From contig NZ_SMAR01000009.1 of assembly GCF_004342225.1 (NCBI RefSeq), positions 62,001 through 126,000 of the forward strand: a stretch of 64,000 bases of DNA. Direction: 5' to 3'. Below, piece by piece: positions 35,840 to 46,500 of this stretch. The first letter of the stretch is position 1. Every line of letters starts with the position of its first letter. Origin of the DNA: Martelella mediterranea. GTDB taxonomy: Bacteria; Pseudomonadota; Alphaproteobacteria; Rhizobiales; Rhizobiaceae. The translations under genes were made by a program, and so were the position numbers. Under the pieces are notes generated by a model. The model was not told the DNA's origin, did not search any database, and was given only the letters and a program-made list of their open reading frames with translations.

Positions 35840-36677
35840 AAGGTCCCCGGATTTGATCGCGGGCTCTGATCATGTGAAGCAGGTGGAGGCCGACCTGGCC
35901 CTCATCGAAACTGCGGCACATGAGGCAGGGGCAATTGCATTATCCTTCTTTGGCCATGACCCTGAAGTCTGGTGGAAAAATGGTGGTGAGTCTCCCGTCA
36001 GTGCAGCCGATTTTGCCGCAAACAAGGTGCTTGAAGATACTCTTCGAAAAGCACGACCGGATTATGGCTGGCTCTCGGAAGAGAGTGAAGACGACCTTGC
36101 ACGCCTTGGATGCGACCATGTTTTCGTCGTCGATCCGATTGATGGTACGCGCGGATTTTTGAAAGGGCGTCGGAACTGGGCTGTCAGCGTTGCCGTCGTT
36201 TATCGCGGAAGGCCTGTTGCCGGCGTTCTGGTTGCTCCGGCCCTTGGCGAAGTTTTTTCTGCCCATGCAAACGGTCCGGCCATTAAAAATGGCGTGCCTG
36301 TTGTTGCGACGCAAAAAGACGCGCTGAACGACAATGATGTCGTCGATATCTGCCTTCCGGCAAGCCTCAACCGTCAGTTTGCTTCTGAGTTTATTGGCCG
36401 TATCAGACCCGCCGATCACATCCCTTCACTGGCTTACCGGCTCGCCATGGTCGCGGACGGTCGTCTTGATGCAACATTGGTCAGACAGGATTCCCACGAT
36501 TGGGATCTGGCAGCGGCGGACATCATTCTGGAGCGGGCCGGTGCACGCCTTTGCGATGAAAAAGGACAGCCTCTGCGTTATAATCGCGAGTCCGTTTCGC
36601 AAGGCGTTTTGTTCGCTGCAAATGAGACGCTGGTGGCGACATTGTTGCGGCATTTTGGTGCAGGGCATCAAACTTGA
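35826..36677 (+). CDS. cysQ: 3'(2'),5'-bisphosphate nucleotidase CysQ (inositol monophosphatase family)
   Basis: Hydrolyses 3'-phosphoadenosine 5'-phosphate, a by-product of sulfate assimilation, to AMP. The 283-residue protein has the metal-site motifs of the family: Glu in WLSEESED, DPIDGTRGF and the C-terminal WDLAAADIILERAGA. The start overlaps pmbA by 14 bases. Inositol or another small sugar phosphate cannot be excluded as substrate, since the family is broad, but the CysQ subgroup fits best. Confidence 0.85.
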   Translation: MQDDERSPDLIAGSDHVKQVEADLALIETAAHEAGAIALSFFGHDPEVWWKNGGESPVSAADFAANKVLEDTLRKARPDYGWLSEESEDDLARLGCDHVFVVDPIDGTRGFLKGRRNWAVSVAVVYRGRPVAGVLVAPALGEVFSAHANGPAIKNGVPVVATQKDALNDNDVVDICLPASLNRQFASEFIGRIRPADHIPSLAYRLAMVADGRLDATLVRQDSHDWDLAAADIILERAGARLCDEKGQPLRYNRESVSQGVLFAANETLVATLLRHFGAGHQT

Positions 36678-36744
36678 CAATCGCAATCAAACCCGCGACA
36701 CGAAGCTTTCAAAATAGCGATCAAAACAGTCAATGAGGCTCATG

Positions 36745-36978
36745 ATGACTGAAACCGTCGAAAATAAACAACTGCTTCACCTCGTGTTCGGTGGAGAGCT
36801 GGAAAACCTTGAAGGTTTGCGTTTTTCCGATCTTGATGCGCTCGATATTGTCGGGATTTATCCGAATTATGCAGCCGCGCATGTGGCCTGGAAATCGAAA
36901 GCGCAGCAGACCGTTGACAATGCGCATATGCGCTACTTCATCGTGCACCTGCACCGTCTTCTCGATCCCGAGAGCTGA
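36745..36978 (+). CDS. DUF4170 small protein preceding kdtA
   Basis: A 77-residue protein (MTETVENKQLLHLVFGGELE; DLDALDIVGIYPNYAAAH) of a conserved alphaproteobacterial family of unknown function that is regularly found before kdtA. It has no signal peptide or membrane segment. The ATG at 36745 has GAGG 6 bases upstream; two further ATGs at 36733 and 36742 are less well placed. The link to Kdo/lipid A assembly comes only from its position. Confidence 0.85.
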   Translation: MTETVENKQLLHLVFGGELENLEGLRFSDLDALDIVGIYPNYAAAHVAWKSKAQQTVDNAHMRYFIVHLHRLLDPES

Positions 36979-37242
36979 TTATCCGGGTCTGAGAATGGGC
37001 GTTTCCTTTTTTTTGCCGCCTTTATGGCAGATGAAAGCATGGATCAGATATACCTGCAAAGGTTGTTTCGGCTGAACGGGCGAATGCTGACAAATGGCTT
37101 GGCAAAAGCGTTTTAGCGTATCGCTTTCCGCTCTGCCTGTTTCGTTACATATAAACATGCTATTATCGATTGTATCGGATTCGAATCGCGCTTGAGTTGC
37201 GATTTTCGGAAGTTATTTGATACAAGATCATATGGACGGCCC

Positions 37243-38637
37243 ATGAAACCCGACGTTTCGACATGGATTGCTCAAAGAGGTTACCGGTTCGCCGGTATGG
37301 CGCTTTATCCCTTTCTCAGGCCGGCTCTGCTTTACAGGGTTCGCAAGGGCAAAGAAGATCGTGCCAGACTGAACGAGCGCCTGGGTCATGCGGCCGTGGC
37401 GCGTCCCGACGGGCCACTCGTGTGGATTCATGCGGCGAGTGTCGGGGAGACCCTCGCCGTTGCTCCGTTGATCGAAATGGTGCGCGGTTATGGCATCAGC
37501 ATTCTGCTCACAACCGGCACTGTGACGTCAGCGCGCCTGGCAGCCGAACGGTTTGGGGACCGGGTTATTCATCAGTATGTTCCGGTCGATACAACGCCTT
37601 CTGTCAGAAACTTTCTCGACCACTGGCGGCCTGACCTTGCGGTGAATGTTGAAACCGAGGTCTGGCCCGTCACCATTGCCGAGCTGAATCGCAGGCGTGT
37701 CGCGCATATCATTGTCAACGGTCGCATTTCTGACCGGTCATTTGATCGCTGGATGATGCGGCGTGGACTCGCCCGCAGCTTGTTTTCGCGCTTTGCCTGC
37801 ATTTTGACGCAGACGGACCTCGATGCCGAGCGTTTCAGTGATCTTGGTGCGCTGAATGTCGGTGTTTCCGGCAACATCAAGGTTGATCGCGAAGCGCCAC
37901 CGGCTGATCCGCGGGAGGTTGGGCTTTTGCAGGAGTCGATAGGAAGTCGACCGGTCTGGGCGGCAATCTCTACATTTGAAGGTGAGGAGCAGGCTGCAGC
38001 CGAGGTACACTTATCTTTGAAAGCGCGGTTTAACCGGCCATTGACGATTATCGTTCCCCGCCATCCCAATCGTGCCGAAGCAATTGCATTGCAACTTCAA
38101 GAGCAGGGTCTGAAGGTTGCGCGCCGGTCGTGCGGAGATCCGCTCGAGCCTGATACGGATATTCTTCTCGGTGATACGATGGGGGATATGGGACTTTATT
38201 TGCGGTTGACGCGTATCGCCTTTGTCGGGCGGTCTTTGACAGCCAGAGGTGGCCAGAACCCGCTTGAACCCGCTATGCTCGGAGCAGCTGTCCTGACGGG
38301 CCGCAATGTTGATAATTTCCGCGAAGCCTATCGACAGCTCCGCCAGCGTGGTGCTGTCAGAACCGTCGATAGCGTTGAAGCGCTTCGTCAATCGGTTGAA
38401 TTGCTGATGCGCGATGCGAAGGCCCGTGAAACAATGGTTTCCGCTGGTTTTGAGGCCGTTCGGGAGATGCGTGGCGCTCTTGCGCGCACAATGAAGGGGC
38501 TAGAGAGATATCTCGCACCACTGATCCTCGAAGCGCGATTTTGCGCAAAGTCGAAATCAGTAAAGCAGCCATCGCATCATTCGTCAGACGTGCTGAAACG
38601 GGTTCCCGAAGCACAGGCCAGCAAAATTGCGCGTTGA
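37243..38637 (+). CDS. waaA: 3-deoxy-D-manno-octulosonic acid (Kdo) transferase
   Basis: KdtA/WaaA transfers Kdo from CMP-Kdo to tetra-acyl disaccharide lipid IVA at the cytoplasmic face of the inner membrane. The 464-residue GT-B fold protein has the N-terminal segment IWIHAASVGETLA-like (VWIHAASVGETLAVAPLIE), NVETEVWP with the catalytic Glu region, and the C-terminal GGQNPLEPAMLG. The C-terminal tail after about residue 430 is rich in Ser/Lys and looks non-conserved. The ATG at 37243 is chosen over an upstream TTG. It is 43 bases before lpxK. The 264-bp gap upstream contains a T8 run and nothing else recognised. Confidence 0.94.
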   Translation: MKPDVSTWIAQRGYRFAGMALYPFLRPALLYRVRKGKEDRARLNERLGHAAVARPDGPLVWIHAASVGETLAVAPLIEMVRGYGISILLTTGTVTSARLAAERFGDRVIHQYVPVDTTPSVRNFLDHWRPDLAVNVETEVWPVTIAELNRRRVAHIIVNGRISDRSFDRWMMRRGLARSLFSRFACILTQTDLDAERFSDLGALNVGVSGNIKVDREAPPADPREVGLLQESIGSRPVWAAISTFEGEEQAAAEVHLSLKARFNRPLTIIVPRHPNRAEAIALQLQEQGLKVARRSCGDPLEPDTDILLGDTMGDMGLYLRLTRIAFVGRSLTARGGQNPLEPAMLGAAVLTGRNVDNFREAYRQLRQRGAVRTVDSVEALRQSVELLMRDAKARETMVSAGFEAVREMRGALARTMKGLERYLAPLILEARFCAKSKSVKQPSHHSSDVLKRVPEAQASKIAR

Positions 38638-38680
38638 AACGCGCGAAACATCTTTTTCATTCTGAGAGTCTCAAGAGCAT

Positions 38681-39715
38681 ATGCTGACTAAGGCCCCTTC
38701 ATTCTGGTGGAAAAAAGGTGGCCTGGCCGCAATATCACTTGCGCCTCTATCCTGGCTTTATGGCGCTATTGCAGGTGCACAGATGCGCCGTGATGTTGAG
38801 GCCTGGGTTGACCTTCCAGTGGTCTGCATCGGCAACTTTACAGCCGGTGGAACCGGAAAAACACCGCTTGCAGAATGTCTCGCCCGTCATGCCAGAACCC
38901 GTGGCCTTAATCCTGGATTCGTTTTGCGGGGATTTGGTGGCCGGGTCAGACAGGCAACGCTTGTCGAAAAGGAGCGGCATACATTTTTGGATGTCGGAGA
39001 TGAAGCCTTGATGCTTTCTGAAACAGCGCCTGTTGCTGTCTCTCCAGCGCGTGCAGATGCCGCGCGCCTGCTCAAGGAAATCGGAGTCGATTTCATAATC
39101 ATGGATGACGGGCTTCAAAGCGGAAAGCTTGGTTGGGACTTTTCAATTTCTGTCGTCGATGTTGGGCGCGGATTAGGAAATGGAAGGTGCATTCCGGCCG
39201 GTCCCTTGCGGGCACCAATGGCAATCCAGATTGTCAGAACGGATATGGTTATTCTGAATGGTGAAAGTGGTGAATGCGGTTTTGCTGACTGGTTTTCCGC
39301 AAAATATGAGCTTCCTTTGGCGCGCGTGCACACTGTTCCTGCCATCGGAAACCTTGCTGATCTGTCAGGTCGTCGCGTTCTGGCATTCGCCGGTATCGGC
39401 AATCCCGAAAAGTTCTTTGAAACCTTGCGCGCATGTGGGGCGGATATCGTCAAAACACACGCTCTTTCCGATCATCAGGCATTTTCGCCGGAACTGGCGG
39501 CTTCGCTTTTGCGTGAAGCGCAATCACTTGAACTCGTGCCGGTTACAACGACAAAAGACTATGCGCGTCTTCAAGGCGCCATGCAGCCGGCTTTGATTGG
39601 GTTACGTGAGCAGTGTCAGACACTTCCCGTTGCAACAATCTTTGAAGATAAGCAGGTTCCGGACGACATCATTGATCGGACGATTGACAGCTTCAGAAAC
39701 CGCACGACGATATAA
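38681..39715 (+). CDS. lpxK: Tetraacyldisaccharide 4'-kinase
   Basis: LpxK phosphorylates the 4' position of the tetraacyl disaccharide to form lipid IVA. The 344-residue protein has an N-terminal membrane-associated helix (GGLAAISLAPLSWLYGAIAG), the P-loop GNFTAGGTGKTP, the DDGLQ motif (MDDGLQSGKL) and the distal SDHQAFSPEL. It directly follows kdtA, the next enzyme in the pathway. Confidence 0.95.
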   Translation: MLTKAPSFWWKKGGLAAISLAPLSWLYGAIAGAQMRRDVEAWVDLPVVCIGNFTAGGTGKTPLAECLARHARTRGLNPGFVLRGFGGRVRQATLVEKERHTFLDVGDEALMLSETAPVAVSPARADAARLLKEIGVDFIIMDDGLQSGKLGWDFSISVVDVGRGLGNGRCIPAGPLRAPMAIQIVRTDMVILNGESGECGFADWFSAKYELPLARVHTVPAIGNLADLSGRRVLAFAGIGNPEKFFETLRACGADIVKTHALSDHQAFSPELAASLLREAQSLELVPVTTTKDYARLQGAMQPALIGLREQCQTLPVATIFEDKQVPDDIIDRTIDSFRNRTTI

Positions 39716-39827
39716 AGCTGTTATATCCGATCCCGGCTTTCGCTGCCTGAACTGTTTTGTGGTGGGCAAACAGACATATTTCGCGTATTCTGAAAGCCGG
39801 GTTGAACGGAAAAACCTGGTTGGAACG

Positions 39828-40334
39828 ATGCGCATACTTTCAAGCGATGTCCGGCCTGCTGAAATGGCCGATGCAGTATCCGTCGCCACTGTCCACTGGC
39901 AGGCATGGCAACAGGTTTATGCGGGCATCATTCCGCACCGTTCACTGCAGGATATGCTGACCCGACGCAATGTATCATGGTGGCAACGCGCCGTGAGCAG
40001 CGAGGCAACCGTTCTGGTGCTGGAAGTGCAGGGTAAGCTTGTTGGCTATGCAACGGTTGGATTAAGCCGTGCACGTGCCTTGCTGCCGGAAGGCGAGATT
40101 TACGAAATCTATCTTTTGCCGGAATATCAGGGTCTTGGGTTTGGGCGGGATCTCTTCACAGAAGCGCGCAGGCTTCTTGCTTCGCTCGGTTGCAAAGGCA
40201 CGATCTGCTGGGTGCTCGACGATCTCCAGCAGGCGAAGATGTTCTTTTCTGCCTTAGGTGGCAAACCACTGGCGTTCTCAAGAAGCCAGTTTGGTGACAC
40301 CTCACTTGGCAAGGTCTCATTTTGCTGGGATTAA
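39828..40334 (+). CDS. GNAT-family N-acetyltransferase
   Basis: A 168-residue Gcn5-related acetyltransferase: motif A region IYEIYLLPEYQGLGFGRDLF with the acetyl-CoA-binding Q/R-x-x-G-x-G, followed by LGCKGTICWVLDDLQQAKMFF. The substrate is unknown. The ATG at 39828 gives the usual length; the frame stays open further upstream into lpxK without any domain. The stop TAA is immediately followed by repeat copy 2. Confidence 0.85.
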   Translation: MRILSSDVRPAEMADAVSVATVHWQAWQQVYAGIIPHRSLQDMLTRRNVSWWQRAVSSEATVLVLEVQGKLVGYATVGLSRARALLPEGEIYEIYLLPEYQGLGFGRDLFTEARRLLASLGCKGTICWVLDDLQQAKMFFSALGGKPLAFSRSQFGDTSLGKVSFCWD

Positions 40335-40433
40335 AGCGCCGTGCATCCATTCGGATGCACAAAGCTCACATCCAACCTATTGAATCTACCCATCGTGCTT
40401 TCCGAAAATCGATTCCGGTTTTCGGGCCGATGC
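40335..40433 (+). repeat. 99-bp intergenic two-hairpin repeat, copy 2
   Basis: Second copy of the element at 369-466 (here on the plus strand). First hairpin GTGCATCC-ATTC-GGATGCAC, a perfect 8-bp stem that differs from copy 1 by one compensated pair (C-G here, T-A there). Second hairpin CCGAAAA...TTTTCGG, again around GATTC. It begins on the base after the GNAT stop codon and ends about 120 bases before ppa. Confidence 0.85.
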
Positions 40434-40554
40434 TGTGGGGGGTGTTTCTAGCATCTACTGATATCGAAATTGCTGTATGTCATATAGGCTGGTTGCCTTG
40501 GGGTGTGATTTTGATTATCCAAGGCCGAATATTTTTCCTGCTTTGGAGGACCAA

Positions 40555-41085
40555 ATGCGTATTGAAGCAATTTCCATCGGCAACAATCCGCCGGAAGATA
40601 TCAACGTCATCGTTGAAGTGCCTGTCGGTGGCCAGCCGATCAAATATGAAATGGACAAAGATGCCGGTGTACTGGTCGTTGACCGGTTCCTGTATACGCC
40701 GATGATGTATCCGGGTAACTACGGCTTCGTTCCGCATACGCTGTCTGATGATGGCGACCCAATCGATGTGCTGATCTGCAATTTTCGTCCGCTGATGCCG
40801 GGTTGCGTCATCAATGTGCGCCCGATCGGTGTGATGATGATGGAAGACAATTCCGGCAAGGATGAGAAGATCATCGCCGTTCCATCGCAGGAAGTCAGTG
40901 CCCGTTTCGACAAAGTCGACGAGCCGAGCGATATACCCGAAATCCAGTTGAAGCAGATTGAGCACTTTTTCGAGCACTATAAGGATCTCGAGCCCGGCAA
41001 ATGGGTCAAGATTTTTGGCTGGCATGGTTCAGACGAAGCCAAGAAACTGATCGTTGAAGCCATCGAGCGCGCAAAATCGAAGTAA
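40555..41085 (+). CDS. ppa: Inorganic pyrophosphatase
   Basis: Family I soluble pyrophosphatase, hydrolysing PPi made by biosynthetic reactions. The 176-residue length matches E. coli (176). The active-site segment DDGDPIDVL with its three metal-binding Asp is intact, as are [11 protein letters not shown] and the Lys in [20 protein letters not shown] precedes the ATG. It is monocistronic and closed by a strong terminator. Confidence 0.96.
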   Translation: MRIEAISIGNNPPEDINVIVEVPVGGQPIKYEMDKDAGVLVVDRFLYTPMMYPGNYGFVPHTLSDDGDPIDVLICNFRPLMPGCVINVRPIGVMMMEDNSGKDEKIIAVPSQEVSARFDKVDEPSDIPEIQLKQIEHFFEHYKDLEPGKWVKIFGWHGSDEAKKLIVEAIERAKSK

Positions 41086-41108
41086 ACGCGACTGATTGTT
41101 TTTGACTG

Positions 41109-41137
41109 AAAGGCCGGGGTTGTTCCCGGCCTTTTTT
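41109..41137 (+). terminator. Intrinsic terminator after ppa
   Basis: AAGGCCGGG-GTTGTT-CCCGGCCTT followed by TTTTT; a perfect 9-bp stem 24 bases past the ppa stop. It lies between convergent ppa and the aldo/keto reductase gene. Confidence 0.93.
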
Positions 41138-41160
41138 GTGTATTGAAAATGCTCTCGTGT

Positions 41161-42147
41161 TCACCAGCGTTGATGAACATGAGGTGCGATGCGGGATTGA
41201 TATATTTCCTGCATCGCTGCCATAACATCACTGCTGATTGCCGGGAGGTCTGAGGCGGAGGCGTTCGCCTTTGCCTGTTTGGCGTTCCGTGCACCTGGAA
41301 TTGCCACCGTGACGGCCTCGTTCATCAGGATCCAGCGCAGGGCAAAAGCAGCCATGGTTTCGCCACCTGGCACATATCTGCGAACCTCTTCCACGGCATC
41401 AAGAGCGATGTCGAACGGGACGCCTGCGAAGGTTTCGCCAACATCGAAAGCAGCGCCTTTGCGGTTGAAGTTACGGTGATCGTCCTCTGCAAATGCCGTG
41501 TCGCGCGTGATCTTCCCTGAAAGAAGGCCACTGGCGAGCGGCACGCGCGTGATCACTGCAATATCCTTTTTCTTGGCCTGTTCGAAAAACAGGGACGCCG
41601 GGCGCTGGCGAAAGATATTATAAATGATCTGAACGCTTGCAACGCCGGGATATTCAATAGCCTTCAGCGCTTCTTCGACCTTTTCGACACTGACGCCATA
41701 TTCGGCGATTTTGCCTTTCGCCTTGATCGTATCAAGTGCAGCAAAAACATCAGGATCATAAAAGGCTTCTGTCGGCGGGCAGTGAAGCTGCAAGAGATCA
41801 AGCCGCTCGACCTTCAGGTTTTTCAGACTGCGGTCGATGAAACCCTCAAGATTCTCCAGATTGTAGCCGGAGGCGACATGCGGATCGAGGCGACGGCCCG
41901 CTTTGGTCGCAACGAATGGCTTCTCACCACCGCGTTTTGCCAGAACGTCAGCGATGATCTTTTCAGATCTTCCATCGCCGTAGACATCAGCTGTATCGAT
42001 AAAGTTGATGCCGGAGTCCAATGCGGCATTGAGAGCGGCACGCCCGTCTTCCTCGCTGACAGAGCCCCACGAACCGCCGATCTGCCACGCGCCGAAACCG
42101 ATATTGGAAACCGGGCGCCCGGTGCGGCCGAAATTGTGATAGTGCAT
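41161..42147 (-). CDS. Aldo/keto reductase
   Basis: A 328-residue NADPH-dependent (beta/alpha)8-barrel oxidoreductase. The catalytic tetrad can be placed: Asp in NFIDTADVYG with the Tyr four residues on, Lys in FVATKAGRR and His in LLQLHCP. The C-terminal segment AIPGARNAKQAKANASA binds the cofactor phosphate. GGAGGAGA precedes the ATG at 42147; an upstream in-frame ATG (42180) lacks a site. The substrate is unknown. Confidence 0.9.
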   Translation of the reverse strand: MHYHNFGRTGRPVSNIGFGAWQIGGSWGSVSEEDGRAALNAALDSGINFIDTADVYGDGRSEKIIADVLAKRGGEKPFVATKAGRRLDPHVASGYNLENLEGFIDRSLKNLKVERLDLLQLHCPPTEAFYDPDVFAALDTIKAKGKIAEYGVSVEKVEEALKAIEYPGVASVQIIYNIFRQRPASLFFEQAKKKDIAVITRVPLASGLLSGKITRDTAFAEDDHRNFNRKGAAFDVGETFAGVPFDIALDAVEEVRRYVPGGETMAAFALRWILMNEAVTVAIPGARNAKQAKANASASDLPAISSDVMAAMQEIYQSRIAPHVHQRW

Positions 42148-42254
42148 CGTCTCCTCCGATGATCGTTTGCATTTGGTCAAATGCGGGTTGGATAAAGCGC
42201 CGGAATGACGCTTTTGACTTGCGGTGAAACACGTCCATCTTTTAGCGCTATAAG

Positions 42255-43532
42255 GTGGACACGAAAAGCACGGGAACAGAAATTGTGACAGGCTTTCGCT
42301 TTATTCATGCTGCTGATCTGCATCTGGGATCGCCTTTGAGCGGCCTCGCTTTGAAGGATCCGCAGATTGCCGAGCGGTTTGCTGCGGCCGGCAGAGCTGC
42401 CTTTTCGGCGCTTATTGAACGTGCGTTGGATGAAGCCGTCGATTTCATGATCATTGCGGGGGATGTTTATGACGGTCCCTGGCGGGATAATCATGTGGGG
42501 TTGTTCTTTAACCGCGAGGTCGCCCGGCTGACGCGCGCTGGCATTCCGGTCTATCTGCTTCGCGGCAATCACGATGCGGAAAGTATCGTCGCGCGTACGA
42601 TAGCGATGCCGGAGGGTGTTCATGAGTTTTCAACGAAGCGCCCTCAGACCTTTCAGATCGAAAAGCTGAAAGTCGCATTGCACGGGCAGGGCTTTGCCGA
42701 ACGTTCCGTCAGCGAAAATCTGGCTCTATCATATCCGGCAGCTGAAGCGGGTTGGTTCAATATTGGCGTCCTTCATACCTCTCTGTCCGGCCGTCCGCCG
42801 CACGCGCCCTATGCACCATGCACGTCCGACGACCTGCGCTCAAGAGGGTATGATTATTGGGCGCTGGGTCATGTGCATGCTTTTGAAGAGGTTCTTCGTG
42901 AACCTCTGACGCTTTATCCCGGTAATCTGCAGGGCCGTAATATCCGGGAGACCGGTGAGAAAGGTGCTGTTCTGGTAACTGTGGATGAGGGGCGCATTTC
43001 ATATGAACGTTTGATTGTCGATTGCGCACGCTTTGAAGCTGTCGATGTGGTGGTTAATCCAACGATGCAAGACAGCAATATTCTGCAATCAATTGAAGAG
43101 GCTGCGGGACGGCTTTGTGAGACCGCCAGCCAGCGCGTTACTGCACTGCGGGTGCAGCTTTCGGGCAATCATCCGGCCGCCGGCCGTATACGCGCCAGCC
43201 GCAGGCAGTGGCACGATGATGTTCAGGCGGCTTTGCAACGGGTTCACGCCGACATCTGGCTGGAGAAGCTGGTGATCAATTTGCATGAGCCCATTGAAGA
43301 AAGAACGCCAGAGGCCGACGGTGCAATGATGGATATCACCCGGTTAATCGATGAGATTGCCAAAACACCGGAAGCGCATGAAGATGCCGAAGCCCTGATT
43401 GCCGATATTGCCCGCCGTCTGCCGGGAAGCCTTGCAGCAGACGAGACTCCGCTGGATGCAACGGCAAAAGAGGTGCTGGAAGAAGCACAAGCCATCATCC
43501 GCACGCGGCTTGGACTGGATGGAGCGGCCTGA
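42255..43532 (+). CDS. SbcD/Mre11-like DNA repair exonuclease (YhaO family)
   Basis: A 425-residue calcineurin-like phosphoesterase. The metal-binding motifs are in order: HAADLHLGSP, IAGDVYDG, LRGNHD and the distal GHVHAFEEV. The size and the following Rad50-like gene fit the YhaO-YhaN pair of Firmicutes and alphaproteobacteria rather than classical SbcCD. The start is uncertain: GTG at 42255 gives the longest frame; GTG at 42285 (VTGFRFIHAADLHLG) gives a more typical N-terminus; neither has a strong ribosome site. It ends 4 bases before the start of the ATPase gene. Confidence 0.87.
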   Translation: MDTKSTGTEIVTGFRFIHAADLHLGSPLSGLALKDPQIAERFAAAGRAAFSALIERALDEAVDFMIIAGDVYDGPWRDNHVGLFFNREVARLTRAGIPVYLLRGNHDAESIVARTIAMPEGVHEFSTKRPQTFQIEKLKVALHGQGFAERSVSENLALSYPAAEAGWFNIGVLHTSLSGRPPHAPYAPCTSDDLRSRGYDYWALGHVHAFEEVLREPLTLYPGNLQGRNIRETGEKGAVLVTVDEGRISYERLIVDCARFEAVDVVVNPTMQDSNILQSIEEAAGRLCETASQRVTALRVQLSGNHPAAGRIRASRRQWHDDVQAALQRVHADIWLEKLVINLHEPIEERTPEADGAMMDITRLIDEIAKTPEAHEDAEALIADIARRLPGSLAADETPLDATAKEVLEEAQAIIRTRLGLDGAA

Positions 43533-43536
43533 AATC

Positions 43537-46500
43537 ATGCGTTTTTCCTCACTTGACCTCATTCGTTACGGTCATTTCTCAGACAAGACGATTTCATTTG
43601 ATGCCACTGCCGGTCTGCACATCATCTATGGGCCCAATGAGGCTGGAAAGTCCTCAGCGCTTTCTGCGTTTTCCGATCTGTTATTCGGTTTTCCTGATCG
43701 CGATGTTCGGTTTGATTTTCTGCACGAGGCAAAGGACCTGCGTGTCGGCGCGAAAATTTTGCGACGCGATGGGGACGGGCTTTCGTTCATCCGGCGCAAA
43801 GGTCGAAAGAACACGCTTCTTGCAGGTGAGGCCAAGCGCGATGTTCCGCTGAACGATGATGCGCTTTCGCCGTTTATCGGTGGATTGACGCGGCAGGTCT
43901 TCGAGCGGGTTTTCGGCCTTGATTCAGAACGGTTGCGGTCGGGCGCTGACGACATGCTTGCCGATGGCGGTGAAATCGGACAGCTTCTGTTCTCAGCCGC
44001 TTCGGGACTGACCGGGCTGAAGACGGTTGGTGATGCGCTCTCCGTCGAGGCCGACCAGATCTATGCACCACGGAAGTCGCAAAACCGTTCTTTTTATCAG
44101 GTGATCGACCGGCATGAAGCGGCACGCAAGGCGGAGCGGCAGCATGAACTGAATGCCAGCGACTGGAAGAACCTTCTCAAGGAAGAGCGGGAGATCAAAG
44201 AAGCGCTTGAGACGTTGCGGCAGCGCCAGAAAAAACGCCAGATGCGCATTTCTGATCTTCAGCGGCTTCAGCAATTGCGCGGTCTGTTGACAGAAATGGA
44301 CCATTACGCGCTGTCACTTGAACGTTTTTCCGATCTTGAAGGGCTTGATGACACAATTGGAGAACGCATGCAGGCTTTGCGTCTGAAGCGCGAAGAGTTG
44401 CGAGCCAGTGAAGCAGAGAAACAAAAGCAGCTGACTTCGATGCAGGAGAGCATTGCCGCGCTTCATGTCGATGAGATGCTGCTGAAGCGCCGTGACGATG
44501 TCGCCCGGTTGCGGCTGGAAACAGCGCTTTACCTGCAGGCCAGAGAACGGGGGCCGGAGTCGAAAAAGCGTCTTGGTGAGATAACTCAGGCGCTGCAGGT
44601 GGAGGCGCAATCACTGGGGTTCGATTCTGTGGTTGATCTCGAAAAATACTGCCCGGACAAAATGTTACGGGCATCTATTCAGGAGTTGTTGGAAGAGGGG
44701 CGCGAGCTTCGCCGTGATGAAAAGCTCGCCGGTGAAGCGCTGCTGGAAAGCCGGGAAACACTGGAACGGGCGCAGCAGCAGATCAAGGGCGAAAGACCGA
44801 TTGAGCCATCGCCGCTTCGTCGTCGTTTCGATGCATTGCGTCCGGATATTACGGCACAGGCTGATGCAGAACATCTTCTTGCAGAGATTGATCACGCCGA
44901 GCGGCAGCTTGCCGACGATGCTGCAGCGCTTCGCCCGCCAATTCGGGACATGCTTTCCCTTTCGCTCGCCGCGCTCCCAGGGCTGGAGGAGATAAAACGC
45001 GGGCATGAGGTGATTTCAGCGGCCTTGCAACGTTTGCAGGAAGCCGAAACGACCCGTGCGAAATATGAGGACGATCTGACGGCGTTGGAGAACGCGCTGG
45101 CAGACGACGATCACGGTGCAGCGCTTCCAACCCGCGATGATATTCGGGCCGTTCGTCATCATCGTGATTCTCTGTGGTCCAGCATTGAAGCCCATTTAGG
45201 GCAACCGTTGGAAGGCTGGCCCGAGCGCTGGGATCGTGCCTTTCACAGTGCGCTCACGAAAGCTGATGATCTGAGTGATCGTGCATTATCGGAAGCTGAA
45301 GCTGTCGCACGCCGGACCGATAGTCTGGCACGCCTCGAAGCACTTAAAGCGAAGTGCGCGGAAGCTGAAAACATGGTTGCTATCCGGAAAGAGGAATTGA
45401 ACAAAGCTGAAACTGCGTTTTCGACATTGTTCGCCGAGGTTGAGATCAAGCCCGCAGAACCGGATGAGATGGTCGAGTGGCGACGCAGCGTTGAGAGCCT
45501 GATCGAAAGGCGTTCTGATCTGGTTGCGAGCAAGAAGCGGCTGGACGTGCTCAGCGAGAAACGGCTTCCGCTGCAAAAGAGCCTTCTCAGTCTCGCAGAA
45601 GCCGGTGGTGTACAGGCAGATCCGACGATGTCAGTCGCGGCTCTGGCCCGTTTTGTTGAGGCTGAGATTGACCGTCTTTCAGAGCGTTGGGAAAATGCAC
45701 GTGACCAGGAGGCACGCCTTTCTGCTGCTGCACAGAATGTTTCACGCTGCGAGAAGACGATAGAAAGGCTGAGCGAACACAATAGAGCCTTCTCTGCTCG
45801 TCTCGCATCCCGGCTGAAGCAGGCCGGGCTTTCCGGCGAAACCGCTCTGGCAGCGATTGCAGCAGCGCTTGAGACCTGGAGCAAAGTGCCGGACCTCGTG
45901 CAGAAGCGCGAGACGTTGAGGCAGACGATTTCAACAGATGAAGCGTTGATTGAGGCATTCGAAGCCAGCGTTTCTGAGCTTGTCGGGGCTCTTGTCCCTG
46001 ATCTGACCGGACAGGCGCCGGAGAACGCACTTGAAGTGCTGGAGAGGGAAATCTCCAGGCATGCAGAGCGCTATACCCGCAGGCAAGGCTTGACAGAACG
46101 TGAAACGGTTCTGAAGCATGACTTGAATAAAACTAAAAAAGATATTGAAAATATTGAAATAGATTTTACGGAAGTAATCAAAAAGTTGCCGGAGAGTGTC
46201 GACGCGCAGACCCTTCCTGAACGCCTTTCGGCACGGTCGGATTTGCGGGAAAGTCTGCAGGAATCTCGAAGGCGGTTCAGAGAAAGCAGTGATGGCGCTG
46301 ATGAAGACGGCGTAAGAGCTATGGCAGGCGAGCTTGATCAGGTGGCTTGTCGGCTTGAAATCGAAGCTCTTTCAGCAGATGAACGTGAGGATGCAACTGT
46401 TCTGGAAACGCTTCTGGAACGTCGTATGGCGTGCCGTCAGAAGAAAGAGGCACTGGAAACCGGTGAAAGTGCTGAAAAGGCCGCTTTTGATCGGCAATCT

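Noticed and set aside
36979-37242. Gap before kdtA with a T8 run, considered as a terminator
   Set aside because: No GC-rich stem precedes the T run.
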